Positions 50,987 through 59,062 of a stretch of 64,000 nucleotides of DNA are shown here, piece by piece. How positions within the stretch are numbered: position 1 is the stretch's first letter; each line of letters begins with the position of its first letter. The stretch is taken from positions 1,240,001 to 1,304,000 of the forward strand of contig NZ_JBHTAA010000005.1 of the NCBI RefSeq assembly GCF_042663225.1, in the 5' to 3' direction. The notes beneath the pieces were generated by a model, which was given only the letters and a program-made list of their open reading frames with translations, was not told where the DNA came from and did not search any database. The DNA comes from Haloferax namakaokahaiae. Lineage in GTDB: Archaea > Halobacteriota > Halobacteria > Halobacteriales > Haloferacaceae. Made by a program: the position numbers and the translations under genes.

Positions 50987-52600
50987 TCAGTCGTCTGACT
51001 CCAACAGCCCCGCGCTTTCGAGTTGCGCGAGTTTGACGCGAGCGTGGTCCACGAGCAGTTCGGCGAACTCCTGGTCGTTCTCGTCGAAGGCGTCGGTCTC
51101 GCTGAAGACGGCCTGAAACGTCCCGAACGTTCCGATTGGGACCGTCATCGCCGAGCGGTAGTCGGGGTCGGCGGGGGTGATGTCGGACTCTCTGAGGTCA
51201 TCGACGACGATGGTCTCTTGGCGATTGTACGCCCGCGCCGCGAACGTCATGTTCGCTTCGAGAGAGGTCTTCTCGTAGTAGCCCTCGTTGTCCGTGTTGA
51301 GCTTCCAGGCCTCTTGAATCAGGTAGCCGTTGCGCTCGATATCGACCGCGACGAGGTCGAAGTTGAGGACGTTCTCGGCCGTCTCGATGAGCGTCTCGTA
51401 CACCGTCTGCTCGTCGGTCGATTGTTCGATTTTCTGCGCGGCGGTGTGGAGCGCGGTGAGCGTCTGCTCGCGCTCTTTTCGCACCGTGATGTCTACGGCG
51501 GCACCGACCGTCGCAAACACGTCGCCGTCGTCGTCGAACAGTGGCGTGATTCGAGAGAGGTACACTCGGGGACCGTACACCGTTTCGACTTCTTCTTCGA
51601 TTTCGATTGGTTCGCCCGCCGCCATCGCTCGCTCGTCGTTCCCTCTGAACTGCGCGGCGAGTGCGGGGTCGAGTAGGTCTTCGGGTCGTAATCCCGAGAT
51701 GTCAGCGTCGTGGTCGATACTGAATCGGTCGCGGTAGTTCTGGTTCATCAGGATGAACCGACTCTCGGTATCGCGCATCCAGAGCGCCGCCTGCACGCTG
51801 TCGAGGACGCCCTGCAGTTGTCGCGCCTGCGTCTCCAGTTTCTGCTCGCGCTGTTTGCGCGACGTGATGTCGCGGAAGTAGACGTAGATACCGTCTCCGC
51901 GCTCGGTGGGGAAGATTCGCTCTTCGAGCCACCGGTCGGGGTTGATGTCCGACCGCGCCTCGATGATTCGCGGTTCGCCCGTGGCGAGGACGTGCTCGTA
52001 CTCGGCCAACGACTGGTCCGAGCCGTCTTCCGCAATCGACGTGCGGTAGTTCAAACCGCAGAGTTCCTCGCGCGGGAGTCCCGTCAACTCCACCGCCTGC
52101 TCGTTCACGTCCGTCACCGTGAGCGAGTCGTCCAACTCGACGAACCCGTCGGTGATTTGCCGGAGGGTCAAGCGTCGTCGCTGGTTCGCACGCTCGGACT
52201 GCCGACGAGCACGGTGCTGGGCGACGGTGTTCGTGATTCGATTGGCGAGGACCGTGTACTGGCTGGTCCCGCTTTCTTTCTGGATGTAATCGGTCGCCCC
52301 CGCCGATAGCGCGTCGGCGGCGACTTCTTCCGAGCCTTTGCCAGTAAAGAGGATAAAAGGGAGTTCGGGATACTCCTCGCGGACGGCTCTGAGAAAGTCG
52401 ATTCCGTTCTGGCCGGGCATGTCGTAGTCGCTGACGACACAGTCGATGTCGTCCGCAGCGAGTCGGCGTAATCCACGTTCTGCGTCAGTCTCCGAGAGTA
52501 CGCTGAGTCGCTCGTTTTCACGTTCGAGAAACACCGCAGTCAACTCCCCGAAATTCGGGTCGTCGTCCACGTGTAATGCTCGAATCTCCTCCGCCATCAC
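50987..52600 (-). CDS. Response-regulator receiver, PAS, PAS, GAF protein without output domain
   Basis: A 537-residue signalling protein. Residues 1-125 are a receiver with acidic pocket VDDD (11-14), phosphoacceptor Asp58 in SDYDMPG and Lys in FTGKGSEE. Two PAS domains follow (about 150-255 with C-terminal ITSRKQREQ, and 265-385 ending VDITVRKEREQ), then a GAF domain (about 395-530). No histidine kinase or Bat-type HTH follows, so it must act through partners or is a sensor relay. A double ATG opens it. No cognate kinase is nearby. Confidence 0.88.
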   Translation of the reverse strand: MMAEEIRALHVDDDPNFGELTAVFLERENERLSVLSETDAERGLRRLAADDIDCVVSDYDMPGQNGIDFLRAVREEYPELPFILFTGKGSEEVAADALSAGATDYIQKESGTSQYTVLANRITNTVAQHRARRQSERANQRRRLTLRQITDGFVELDDSLTVTDVNEQAVELTGLPREELCGLNYRTSIAEDGSDQSLAEYEHVLATGEPRIIEARSDINPDRWLEERIFPTERGDGIYVYFRDITSRKQREQKLETQARQLQGVLDSVQAALWMRDTESRFILMNQNYRDRFSIDHDADISGLRPEDLLDPALAAQFRGNDERAMAAGEPIEIEEEVETVYGPRVYLSRITPLFDDDGDVFATVGAAVDITVRKEREQTLTALHTAAQKIEQSTDEQTVYETLIETAENVLNFDLVAVDIERNGYLIQEAWKLNTDNEGYYEKTSLEANMTFAARAYNRQETIVVDDLRESDITPADPDYRSAMTVPIGTFGTFQAVFSETDAFDENDQEFAELLVDHARVKLAQLESAGLLESDD

Positions 52601-52767
52601 TCAGCACTTCCGAGGTAGACGATATAGTAATTCTGTTCTGACTATGACATTGTCACGCATATCAGTATAAATTGGCAGAACTGTCGGTGAATCGTGTTCA
52701 TTTTCTAACATTAGTAGGCAGTGTTCGATAGTTCGTCCTGCCGGGCGTCACCGACCACGCCACATTT

Positions 52768-53652
52768 TCAGCGATTCGCCGTGCCAGTCGGGTCGAGCGA
52801 CTCTCCACAGTGCGGGCACCGATTCTGTGACGTCGCCTCGATTGCTCCGCTTTGGGTGGTCTGCGCCTCGGTACGCTCAGGCCCAGATTCGGCCGCCTCC
52901 AACGCCTCTTGCTCTTCACGCTCTCGCTCGGCCAAGAACCCCGCCGCCAGAACGCTCGATGGAAGGGCGAAAAAGGCGATGCCCCCAATCGTCGTGAGTC
53001 CGCCGAGGAGGCGACCCAACGGCGTCGTGGGAACCACGTCGCCGTACCCGACGGTCGTGAGCGTCACCACGCCCCACCAGAGTGCGGCCGGAATCGACCC
53101 GAACGCCTCGGGTTGGGCGCGACCCTCCACGAAGAACATCAGCGTCGAGGAGACCAGCGCGAGCATCGCCGCACCCGAAAAGGCGATGACGAGGTCTTCG
53201 CGCTGGGCGGCGAGCACGCGCTTGAACCGCTCTTGAGACCGGTTGAGCCGCGGGATGTCGAAAATCCGCGCGAACCAGAGCACCCGAACGCTCCCCAGCG
53301 AGTCGTCGAAGAACAGGAGTCCGACCCAGAACCCCACGATGACGACGAGGTCGAGAAGCGAGTAGGGTCGCCGGAGGAGTCGCAGTCGGCCTTCGGCCCC
53401 CCGGTACTCTGGGTCCGTCGGCGACGCCCACAACCGGACGACGTATAGCAGCATGAACAGCAGAATCGACACGATGGCGAACCCCTCGAAGAACAGTGGG
53501 AGCGCCTCGGAGAGCCAATCGACGCTCTGCAAGATGACCGCGACCACGTTCATCGTCGCCAGCACGACTTTGGCCGTTTCGAGTTGCTGGCCCGTGTGGT
53601 CTTCCGTCTCGGGAGCGACGACGCTCCACACGCGGCTTTTTAGGCTGGGCAT
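52768..53652 (-). CDS. Voltage-gated-like potassium channel, 6-TM
   Basis: A 294-residue membrane protein with six helices and a pore loop. The selectivity filter TVGYGD lies near 203-208, between helices 5 and 6 (LVIAFSGAAMLALVSSTLMFFVEG and GGIAFFALPSSVLAAGFLA). The fourth helix segment RVLWFARIFDIPRLNRSQERFKRVL has spaced arginines like a voltage sensor. The C-terminus is charged and ends with a half zinc knuckle, NRCPHCGESLDP. It is the last core gene before the AT-rich region. Confidence 0.9.
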   Translation of the reverse strand: MPSLKSRVWSVVAPETEDHTGQQLETAKVVLATMNVVAVILQSVDWLSEALPLFFEGFAIVSILLFMLLYVVRLWASPTDPEYRGAEGRLRLLRRPYSLLDLVVIVGFWVGLLFFDDSLGSVRVLWFARIFDIPRLNRSQERFKRVLAAQREDLVIAFSGAAMLALVSSTLMFFVEGRAQPEAFGSIPAALWWGVVTLTTVGYGDVVPTTPLGRLLGGLTTIGGIAFFALPSSVLAAGFLAEREREEQEALEAAESGPERTEAQTTQSGAIEATSQNRCPHCGESLDPTGTANR

Positions 53653-53755
53653 GAGGGGCTAGTTGGTTGGAAGGGAGTATAGAGTCGTTGTCAGGTTTGG
53701 AGGGTGAGAGTATCCGTTTTGGTACCACTGATGAGAATATTGATAGTAGTAGAAC

Positions 53756-53992
53756 ATGTCGATAGCCCTAATGAGTCTGGTCGAGCAGTTAGCTAATCAA
53801 ATCGAGAATGAGTTATTTTGCGGCGAATCAAAAAATGAGTCGATTCAGCCCATAATTCGTATTCGACAGCAGGTGGATCCCATTCTCGACGGGATCTATG
53901 AGTCGTACCAGCGTGAGGAAAGAATGAATCTCGTAGTCCACGCTGTCCTAAAAGAGGTTGACCGGAGGCAGAGAGAAATCGGCGATAAGTGA
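53756..53992 (+). CDS. Small protein related to the one at 62408
   Basis: A 78-residue helical protein, AT-rich in codon use. Its second half (VDPILDGIYESYQREERMNLVVHAVLKEVDRR) aligns with residues 37-69 of the protein at 62408 (VDGILDEMFEPYQYEERQEL and onward to KEVERR). That second gene also heads a small operon of the same integrated region. No function known; the size and charged helices suit a DNA-binding or antitoxin-like protein, but that is a guess. An internal ATG at 53771 is an alternative start. Confidence 0.6.
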   Translation: MSIALMSLVEQLANQIENELFCGESKNESIQPIIRIRQQVDPILDGIYESYQREERMNLVVHAVLKEVDRRQREIGDK

Positions 53993-54017
53993 ATTCCTTT
54001 GGAACCTGATTAGTGGG

Positions 54018-54572
54018 ATGGAGCTGTGGAACTTTTTCGACCGGACAGTGGCCACACTAAGCCTTGTATTAATTATCCTCACATATCTCCGTACTAAACA
54101 AGTGAAGCCATCAGAGATCGAGCAAACCCTCCGGTCTCGACTAGTTGGTGAAAGCGGTCAGTTTCAAATAGGCGATTGGGGGTTGCTCGTGCAAAGAGTC
54201 ACAGTTGCTGAGTCAGAGAGTAAGACAACACAGATTGGAAACCTGTTTCGGAGATATCCACATGGGACAGTGATGCTAACCGTTGATTTATGGGGACCAG
54301 GAGTATCTAAGGGCTCTCCGTGGAACGAATCTGATTTTGATAATCTCTGTTCCAGGCATGGTCTCAGGTGTTCATACGTGGTCAAAGATCTCTCTAAGCA
54401 GGCAGGGAATTGGAAGGGAGATGTTCAAATTCAGATGAGAATCAATGAAACAGAACCATCAGAAGTGACACAATTCATGGCTAAGATAATTGAGTGGATA
54501 GCCGATGATGGTGAACCTACATTCACTATAGTCAAGGAGGCCGGTAAGGTGGAACAAAGAATTGGAGAATGA
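54018..54572 (+). CDS. Single-helix membrane protein of unknown function
   Basis: A 184-residue protein with one N-terminal helix (TVATLSLVLIILTYL, about 10-24), then a cytoplasmic or external soluble domain of mixed alpha/beta character. The codon use is AT-rich, far from the chromosomal pattern. No motif recognised. The frame extends to a TTG at 53958 inside the preceding gene, which would couple the two; the ATG at 54018 gives a cleaner membrane start. Either way the two genes are probably cotranscribed. Confidence 0.65.
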   Translation: MELWNFFDRTVATLSLVLIILTYLRTKQVKPSEIEQTLRSRLVGESGQFQIGDWGLLVQRVTVAESESKTTQIGNLFRRYPHGTVMLTVDLWGPGVSKGSPWNESDFDNLCSRHGLRCSYVVKDLSKQAGNWKGDVQIQMRINETEPSEVTQFMAKIIEWIADDGEPTFTIVKEAGKVEQRIGE

Positions 54573-54681
54573 AAGTGTTGTATTCCAGTTCAATTATCAG
54601 ATGCAGAGTGCATCAAGCCGTTTCAAGTATACTTTTCTACTCATAGAATAATGATTGAATGCTACCTATAGACGGTAGCAA

Positions 54682-54892
54682 AAAGTGATATATGTATGTT
54701 TACTGATATCCCAGCACCATCCGCCGGCGTTCTAGTTGCTGGTGCGATGGTTATCTATGGCTTCCCGAGCTGGGCACTTTTCTTCGGAATTGTGTCTCTC
54801 GGTCTATGGACTGTAGTACAGTTATATACTGCAGACTCTACCGAATAGAGCTGCAGCTCATCCTGATATTTTTTGAAAGTGATATATGTATG
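54682..54892 (+). repeat. Direct repeat of 17 bases around a small ORF
   Basis: AAAGTGATATATGTATG occurs at 54682-54698 and again, exactly, at 54876-54892. The first copy ends on the ATG of the 50-codon ORF at 54696. The second ends on an ATG whose frame stops after 11 codons. The repeat may be a duplicated promoter or translation start region, with the second reading frame decayed. Confidence 0.6.
54696..54848 (+). CDS. 50-residue membrane microprotein
   Basis: MFTDIPAPSAGVLVAG starts a 50-residue translation with one or two hydrophobic stretches (VLVAGAMVIYGFP and ALFFGIVSLGLWTVV) and a polar end TADSTE. It is the only coherent frame in the 687-base gap. The ATATAT box directly before the ATG leaves no room for a conventional leader, so expression is uncertain. 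No family recognised. Confidence 0.45.
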   Translation: MFTDIPAPSAGVLVAGAMVIYGFPSWALFFGIVSLGLWTVVQLYTADSTE

Positions 54893-55259
54893 ACCAATAT
54901 CCAAGCTGGTAGTACAGTTACCTGATAGCTAGTTTTAGGCTTCAGCCTGTTTGGTCATGTTAGGTTCGGATTGGTAATCCCTGGAACCATGTGAATTTAC
55001 TACTTCTATTGACTAATGTCTATCGGAAATTCTCAACCCCAACTATTCTGAAAATGTTCTCCTGCAGGTCATGCTATTTTCGACTTTCCTAGCTTCCGCT
55101 GCTTCTCTAACCACTCAGGACTCGTTTGCCTCACACATTCGCTTCAGAGATACCTGCCCGGTATACCTGTAATCTTTGATGCGGGCCTATTCAATCACGA
55201 ATTATTAGGATACAATGAGAATGAAATTGCACATTCTTTTTTAAAAGACGATTGAGTAG
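54849..55259. other. 411-base AT-rich gap with no clear gene
   Basis: It holds the second copy of the 17-base direct repeat (54876) and a short minus-strand translation at about 55089-55158 around PEWLEKQRKLGKSKIA. That reads like the end of a protein but is closed by a stop just upstream, so it may be a decayed gene. TTCTTTTTTAAAAGACG just before 55260 may be the promoter of the next gene. Confidence 0.35.
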
Positions 55260-56174
55260 ATGAGAAAAATGGCAGAGGTAGATAGAGATCTTATTACTCA
55301 AATTGTCCAACACCGGTCAGACATCTATGACCGTTTAGCAAGCGATTCTCTCTCAATTCTAAGCATCCAGTTGTTTGTAATTCCTCTCACAATCTCACTA
55401 ATCAGCCTCGTATCCAGAGTCGTATCAAATATGGAGGGAGAAGCGAGTGAATCTATAACCACTTTAGCAACCGCGTTGGACACTCAAAACACTGGATTCG
55501 CAGTGATTGGTATGTTGTTTTCAATCTCACTCACATCAATCACATATTATCTTGCTAGGAGGAAGGCTAGTAATCAATTTATTTACTTAAGTCAGTGGGA
55601 AAACAGAAACAAAGGGTCTGACAGCTCTACTTGGGTGTTTGAAAGGTATAGAAGAATATTTGACAATCATGTTGAAACCCGCACAGATTACAGTGACATC
55701 ACGGATCAATTCAAGCAAGGTAGTAAACCAGGTGAGGTTCTCAGAGCTGCTCTTGGAACATCGTTATTTGTTACATTAGCATCACTCGCTGTTATTTTCA
55801 ACCAAGTCACATCGGCAATATCCAATGAAATAACCAGCATCCTGGTTGTGTTAGGATTTTCAACATTCCTTATCCTCATTTATTCACAAACACTTGTTTC
55901 ACTCGTACTAATTGCAGAGGAAATAGTCGGTGTGAATTCAAGATTCGTTCAAACAGTATTTTCGTATCTGGTGTTTAGTGAGGACTCGTTGGTTATGAAC
56001 AACCCATTTAGGAATCTTTCAATATTATCACTATTTTTATTTTTGACTCTGCCATATTTGGAAGATCCCAACCCGGTCGAGTGGGCATTCCTGATATCCA
56101 CATGTTACTTTATTTTTGCAGCAGGCATCTACTATCAGGCGAAGTTAGAAGTAAAAAATAGAAACACCGAGTGA
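55260..56174 (+). CDS. Multi-pass membrane protein of unknown function
   Basis: A 304-residue protein, AT-rich, with about six helices in three pairs (35-55 and 75-98, 163-182 and 190-218, 250-266 and 270-292) separated by a charged loop at 105-160 (RRKASNQFIYLSQWENRNKG, FERYRRIFDNHVETRTDYSD). The N-terminal 30 residues are charged and helical. No named family comes to mind. It is the largest gene in the AT-rich part of the island. The second ATG (55269) is an alternative start. Confidence 0.7.
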   Translation: MRKMAEVDRDLITQIVQHRSDIYDRLASDSLSILSIQLFVIPLTISLISLVSRVVSNMEGEASESITTLATALDTQNTGFAVIGMLFSISLTSITYYLARRKASNQFIYLSQWENRNKGSDSSTWVFERYRRIFDNHVETRTDYSDITDQFKQGSKPGEVLRAALGTSLFVTLASLAVIFNQVTSAISNEITSILVVLGFSTFLILIYSQTLVSLVLIAEEIVGVNSRFVQTVFSYLVFSEDSLVMNNPFRNLSILSLFLFLTLPYLEDPNPVEWAFLISTCYFIFAAGIYYQAKLEVKNRNTE

Positions 56175-56190
56175 AATCAGAATAAACATC

Positions 56191-56403
56191 TCAACTGTAC
56201 CGGGGAGACATTTTCTTTTGTGTCTCGAACTCCTCATGACCCGCTTCGTTCCACCCACCAGCCTCACGCACCCATGTACTCACCGTCAAGGGCTTCGCCC
56301 GACGAATCCGAATCTCTCCTTTCTCGAAGTCGTACAGCACGAAGGTGTACCACGCAACGCCGCGAGCATCCGACGCAAGTATCGACTGCGTTTGGTGGGA
56401 CAC
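56191..56403 (-). CDS. Hypothetical 70-residue protein
   Basis: The translation is protein-like: GVAWYTFVLYDFEKGEIRIRRA is a beta-rich stretch, followed by a helical AGGWNEAGHEEFETQKKM. Base composition is GC-rich, unlike the gene to its left and like the integrase side. It converges with the membrane protein gene, 16 bases apart. No family recognised. It could be a fragment of a longer protein, as it starts abruptly in the fold. Confidence 0.5.
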   Translation of the reverse strand: MSHQTQSILASDARGVAWYTFVLYDFEKGEIRIRRAKPLTVSTWVREAGGWNEAGHEEFETQKKMSPRYS

Positions 56404-56451
56404 TTCCCCTATGAGTTGCTACTCAGCGGAGAGTATCCTTAGAGAGTGATT

Positions 56452-56480
56452 GAATCGCCGGGTGGGTTTGAACTCACTCG
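56452..56480 (-). other. Degenerate tRNA T-arm-like sequence
   Basis: On the minus strand this reads like a worn T-arm: AGTTCAAACCCACCCGGCGA, sharing CCCGGCGA and TTCAAA with the tRNA-Ala fragment at 56630 but with imperfect stem pairing. I list it because of its neighbours; alone it would not be convincing. Confidence 0.3.
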
Positions 56481-56546
56481 CAAATCAGAGGTTTGCTCGC
56501 TGCTCAAATCTCGTCTCGAACATTCACGATTTCACGCGACGCAGAG

Positions 56547-56598
56547 TGGACTCGCCGGGACTGAGCAAACCGAAGGTTTGCGAAGGTCGGCGAGTCCA
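56547..56598. repeat. Nested palindrome built from the integrase attachment sequence
   Basis: TGGACTCGCCG (56547-56557) faces its exact complement CGGCGAGTCCA (56588-56598). Between them, GCAAACC and GGTTTGC (56565-56571 and 56575-56581) make a second hairpin around GAA. The outer arm is identical to the terminal bases of the tRNA-Ala fragment at 56630. The structure looks like two opposed attachment half-sites. Confidence 0.7.
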
Positions 56599-56629
56599 TT
56601 GACTGACGGAGCATAGCGACGGAAGGAAA

Positions 56630-56661
56630 TGGACTCGCCGGGATTTGAACCCGGGGCCTCT
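56630..56661 (-). other. Attachment site: 3' end of tRNA-Ala
   Basis: Read on the minus strand, the 32 bases give the T-arm CCGGGTTCAAATCCCGG followed by acceptor strand CGAGTCC and discriminator A, which is how haloarchaeal tRNA-Ala ends. The 5' half (GGGCTCG, D-arm, anticodon arm) is absent on this strand within 150 bases, so it is not a tRNA gene. It lies 130 bases upstream of a tyrosine integrase, the usual layout of an att site left by integration into a tRNA gene. Confidence 0.72.
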
Positions 56662-56790
56662 ACCGCCTCGGCATTGCACCCGCAAGGGGTGCCCTCGGCG
56701 GGCCGCAACTGAAGGCTTGCCGGTGCCCCTGTACGGAGCCACACGCGGTGTCTGTTCCGTCTGGTTGGTGGTCAACAACGAGAACCAACT

Positions 56791-57798
56791 ATGACGAACC
56801 TCGAACCACTCCGACCGGAGAAAGCCGTTGAAATGTACCTGACCAGCCGCGAGGACGAAGTCACGAAGAAATCACTCCAGAACATCAACTCCGACCTCAG
56901 GGTGTTCTTGAAGTGGTGTGACCAGTCCGACGTCACCAACATGAACGACGTGACTGGAAGGGCGTTAGCCAACTTCAGAACGTGGCGAAGCAAGCAGGTG
57001 AAACTCATCACCCTCAAGCACAACCTGTGGTCCATCAAGAAGTTCATCCGCTTCTGTGAGCAGGTGGACGCCGTAGCCGAGAGGACCAGCGAGAAGGTAG
57101 TCATCCCCGAGACGTCCGACGCCGACGAGGTGAACGACGCTTTCATCCGAGCAGTTGACGCTGAGGACGTCCTCGAATATCTTGAGAAGTTCGAGTACGC
57201 TTCTCTCCGACACGCTGTATTCTACACACTGTGGCACACGGGTATGCGGAGCAGTTCACTTCTCGCGCTCGACCTCAAGGACTTCCAGCCCGAGCAGAAC
57301 AAACTCTGTATCCGACACCGGCCAACAACAGGAACGGCGTTGAAGAACAAGGAGAAAGGGGAACGCAACGTGTTCATCAAAGACGAACTGGTGACCGTTA
57401 TTCAGGACTTCATCAACCAGAACCGTGCCGACGTGCTGGACGAACACGGACGTCGCCCACTGTTTGCAACGAGGAACACCCGTGTCTCTCGCACCACTGT
57501 CCAGCGAGTAATCTACACGGCTACCCGTCCGTGTCACATCGGGAAGGAGTGCCCGCACGACCAAGAACCAGAGACGTGTGAAGCGAACTCCTACAACGAC
57601 GCCTGTAAGTGCCCCTCGTCGCTCTCACCGCACCCCCTTCGGAAAGGAGCAATCACCTATATGTTGAACAAAGAAACGCCGAAAGACGTCGTCAGCGACC
57701 GTATGGACGTGAGTAGGGAAGTTCTCGATAAGCACTACAACAAGCAGTCGAAGGACGAACAGATGGGTACGCGGCGGAAGTACCTCGAAGGACTCTAA
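56791..57798 (+). CDS. Tyrosine recombinase / integrase (first copy)
   Basis: A 335-residue site-specific integrase. The N-terminal SAM-like DNA-binding domain covers 8-95; catalytic residues are Arg153 (HTGMRSSS), His281 and Arg284 (SPHPLRKG) and Tyr316 (DKHYNKQ). Between boxes I and II lies a cysteine cluster, Cys248, 254, 263, 272 and 274, probably zinc-binding, with spacing identical to the second integrase at 60623. It starts 130 bases from a tRNA-Ala 3' fragment. Base composition is intermediate between core and island. Confidence 0.93.
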   Translation: MTNLEPLRPEKAVEMYLTSREDEVTKKSLQNINSDLRVFLKWCDQSDVTNMNDVTGRALANFRTWRSKQVKLITLKHNLWSIKKFIRFCEQVDAVAERTSEKVVIPETSDADEVNDAFIRAVDAEDVLEYLEKFEYASLRHAVFYTLWHTGMRSSSLLALDLKDFQPEQNKLCIRHRPTTGTALKNKEKGERNVFIKDELVTVIQDFINQNRADVLDEHGRRPLFATRNTRVSRTTVQRVIYTATRPCHIGKECPHDQEPETCEANSYNDACKCPSSLSPHPLRKGAITYMLNKETPKDVVSDRMDVSREVLDKHYNKQSKDEQMGTRRKYLEGL

Positions 57799-57863
57799 CC
57801 CGTCAAAACCATTTGATAGTCTGAAATAATATCTTTTTAACATATTGAAGCCACCATTGTAGC

Positions 57864-58604
57864 ATGGGCCAACCTCGCCGAAAAAGGGTTTACGAGAGAG
57901 ACGACTACGTTTGTCAGAACTGCGGGGCTAAAGGAGGACCTCGTGAAAATGTCACTCTCCATGCCCATCACATAGTACCTAAAGGGAAAGGAGGGAGTGA
58001 CAAAATGTCGAATTTGAAAACCCTTTGTAAGAGATGCCATGACGCGGTCCACTATGACGTCCAAGCACCTACTGCCAGAGAATATCAGTCTAAAACGTCG
58101 TCTCAGACCAAGCAAAAGAAAGTCACCAATCCCTTTGAAAACTGCCCTATCTGCGGCAGCAATGAGATTTCTCACCATCCTTCTGAAGATAAGACGTTAC
58201 AATGCTCTGACTGCTGGTCCACGCTTGCGAGCGCAAAGTCAGACCGGTTTGAATTACGTGTCGGGCCTCGTGGTCACCACAGAACTGTTGGAGCATTTTC
58301 TCCGGGCGAGAGTGGACTGACGTTATTACCCGAGAATTGGGAACTCCTGAGTGATAGGGATTCACTCAAGAACATAGATTTGGAAGAGTTACAGTCGCAC
58401 TCGAACAGATGGTCACGCATTCACCACAGAGGAATTATTCTCGCAGGTATTGTTTCGTTGGTGTGTTTTGTAGCATGGATATTCACCTATACACACACTC
58501 TACTTCTTCTTGCAGTTGTTTCTCATTTGGTAATCCAAGCGACCGGGAGAATATTTACAAAAAGGAAGATGGTGAGAGAAGAACTTCCAATTACACGCGG
58601 CTAA
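57864..58604 (+). CDS. HNH endonuclease with zinc ribbon and C-terminal membrane helices
   Basis: A 246-residue protein with three parts. Residues 5-63 are an HNH nuclease: Cys17, Cys20, Cys55, Cys58 hold zinc, and His35-His36, Asn50 and His59 form the catalytic set (LHAHHIVPKGKGG, MSNLKTLCKRCHDAVH). Residues 94-117 are a second zinc ribbon (CPIC, CSDC). Two helices at about 194-230 anchor it to the membrane. A membrane-bound HNH protein suggests action on incoming DNA, but this is inference. It lies between the two integrases, in AT-rich DNA. Confidence 0.85.
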   Translation: MGQPRRKRVYERDDYVCQNCGAKGGPRENVTLHAHHIVPKGKGGSDKMSNLKTLCKRCHDAVHYDVQAPTAREYQSKTSSQTKQKKVTNPFENCPICGSNEISHHPSEDKTLQCSDCWSTLASAKSDRFELRVGPRGHHRTVGAFSPGESGLTLLPENWELLSDRDSLKNIDLEELQSHSNRWSRIHHRGIILAGIVSLVCFVAWIFTYTHTLLLLAVVSHLVIQATGRIFTKRKMVREELPITRG

Positions 58605-58612
58605 CGTATTAC

Positions 58613-59062
58613 TTACCTTAATCCTCTGTGTGCGACTGGGCGACCACGTCGACCCCCACCGCGGTTTGAATCACTCAACAGCATTCCCACAGTCCCGAGG
58701 AATAGACCTGTGATAAGCAGGAACGCCCCCAGTTGGTGTGCGTCCAGAACAACAAGTCCTGCAAGGTACGTAGAGCCTCCTCCAAGCAGTCCAAGTACCC
58801 GGCCATGAAGGAGACAAGCAAGGACTGCTGCCAGCGTTATGAACAAAGCAGCCATGTGAAGTATCCCAATGAGTTCACCCGGTCCGGGGAACTGGCCCGC
58901 GAAGGCGTTGTTCTGACTAAACGCAGTCGCTTCTGCCGCGGTGGTAATGGTGAGTTCTGAAACTCGAATAATGGGGTTGAATCCAAAGTGAGTCCAGAGA
59001 CCTGTGAAAAACAGGCTTATCAGTGCTACGTACAGAGGATGATTTCTGTTGTTCGATGGCAT
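58613..59062 (-). CDS. Four-helix membrane protein of unknown function
   Basis: A 149-residue protein with helices at about 9-28, 65-85, 88-108 and 112-130, and a basic, glycine-arginine-rich tail (RGGGRRGRPVAHRGLR). A loop between helices 1 and 2 faces the other side (VSELTITTAAEATAFSQNNAF). It converges with the HNH gene, 8 bases apart. No family recognised. Confidence 0.68.
   Translation of the reverse strand: MPSNNRNHPLYVALISLFFTGLWTHFGFNPIIRVSELTITTAAEATAFSQNNAFAGQFPGPGELIGILHMAALFITLAAVLACLLHGRVLGLLGGGSTYLAGLVVLDAHQLGAFLLITGLFLGTVGMLLSDSNRGGGRRGRPVAHRGLR

Larger units (their letters stand above)
56404..56790. other. 387-base attachment-site region, no gene
   Basis: The region between the 70-residue ORF and the first integrase holds the T-arm-like piece (56452), the palindrome (56547) and the tRNA-Ala 3' end (56630). 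A further GC hairpin, GCACCC and GGGTGC around GCAAG at 56684-56700, lies just beyond. Frames of 70-84 codons across it on the minus strand are shadows of the tRNA fragment. Confidence 0.55.

Noticed and set aside
55089..55158. A gene end reading PEWLEKQRKLGKSKIA on the minus strand
   Set aside because: The frame is closed by a stop immediately upstream, so at most it is a relic.
56630..56760. A complete tRNA gene on the minus strand
   Set aside because: Only the T-arm and acceptor 3' strand pair properly. No GGGCTCG-type 5' acceptor, D-arm or normal anticodon arm occurs within 150 bases, so it is a 3' fragment.
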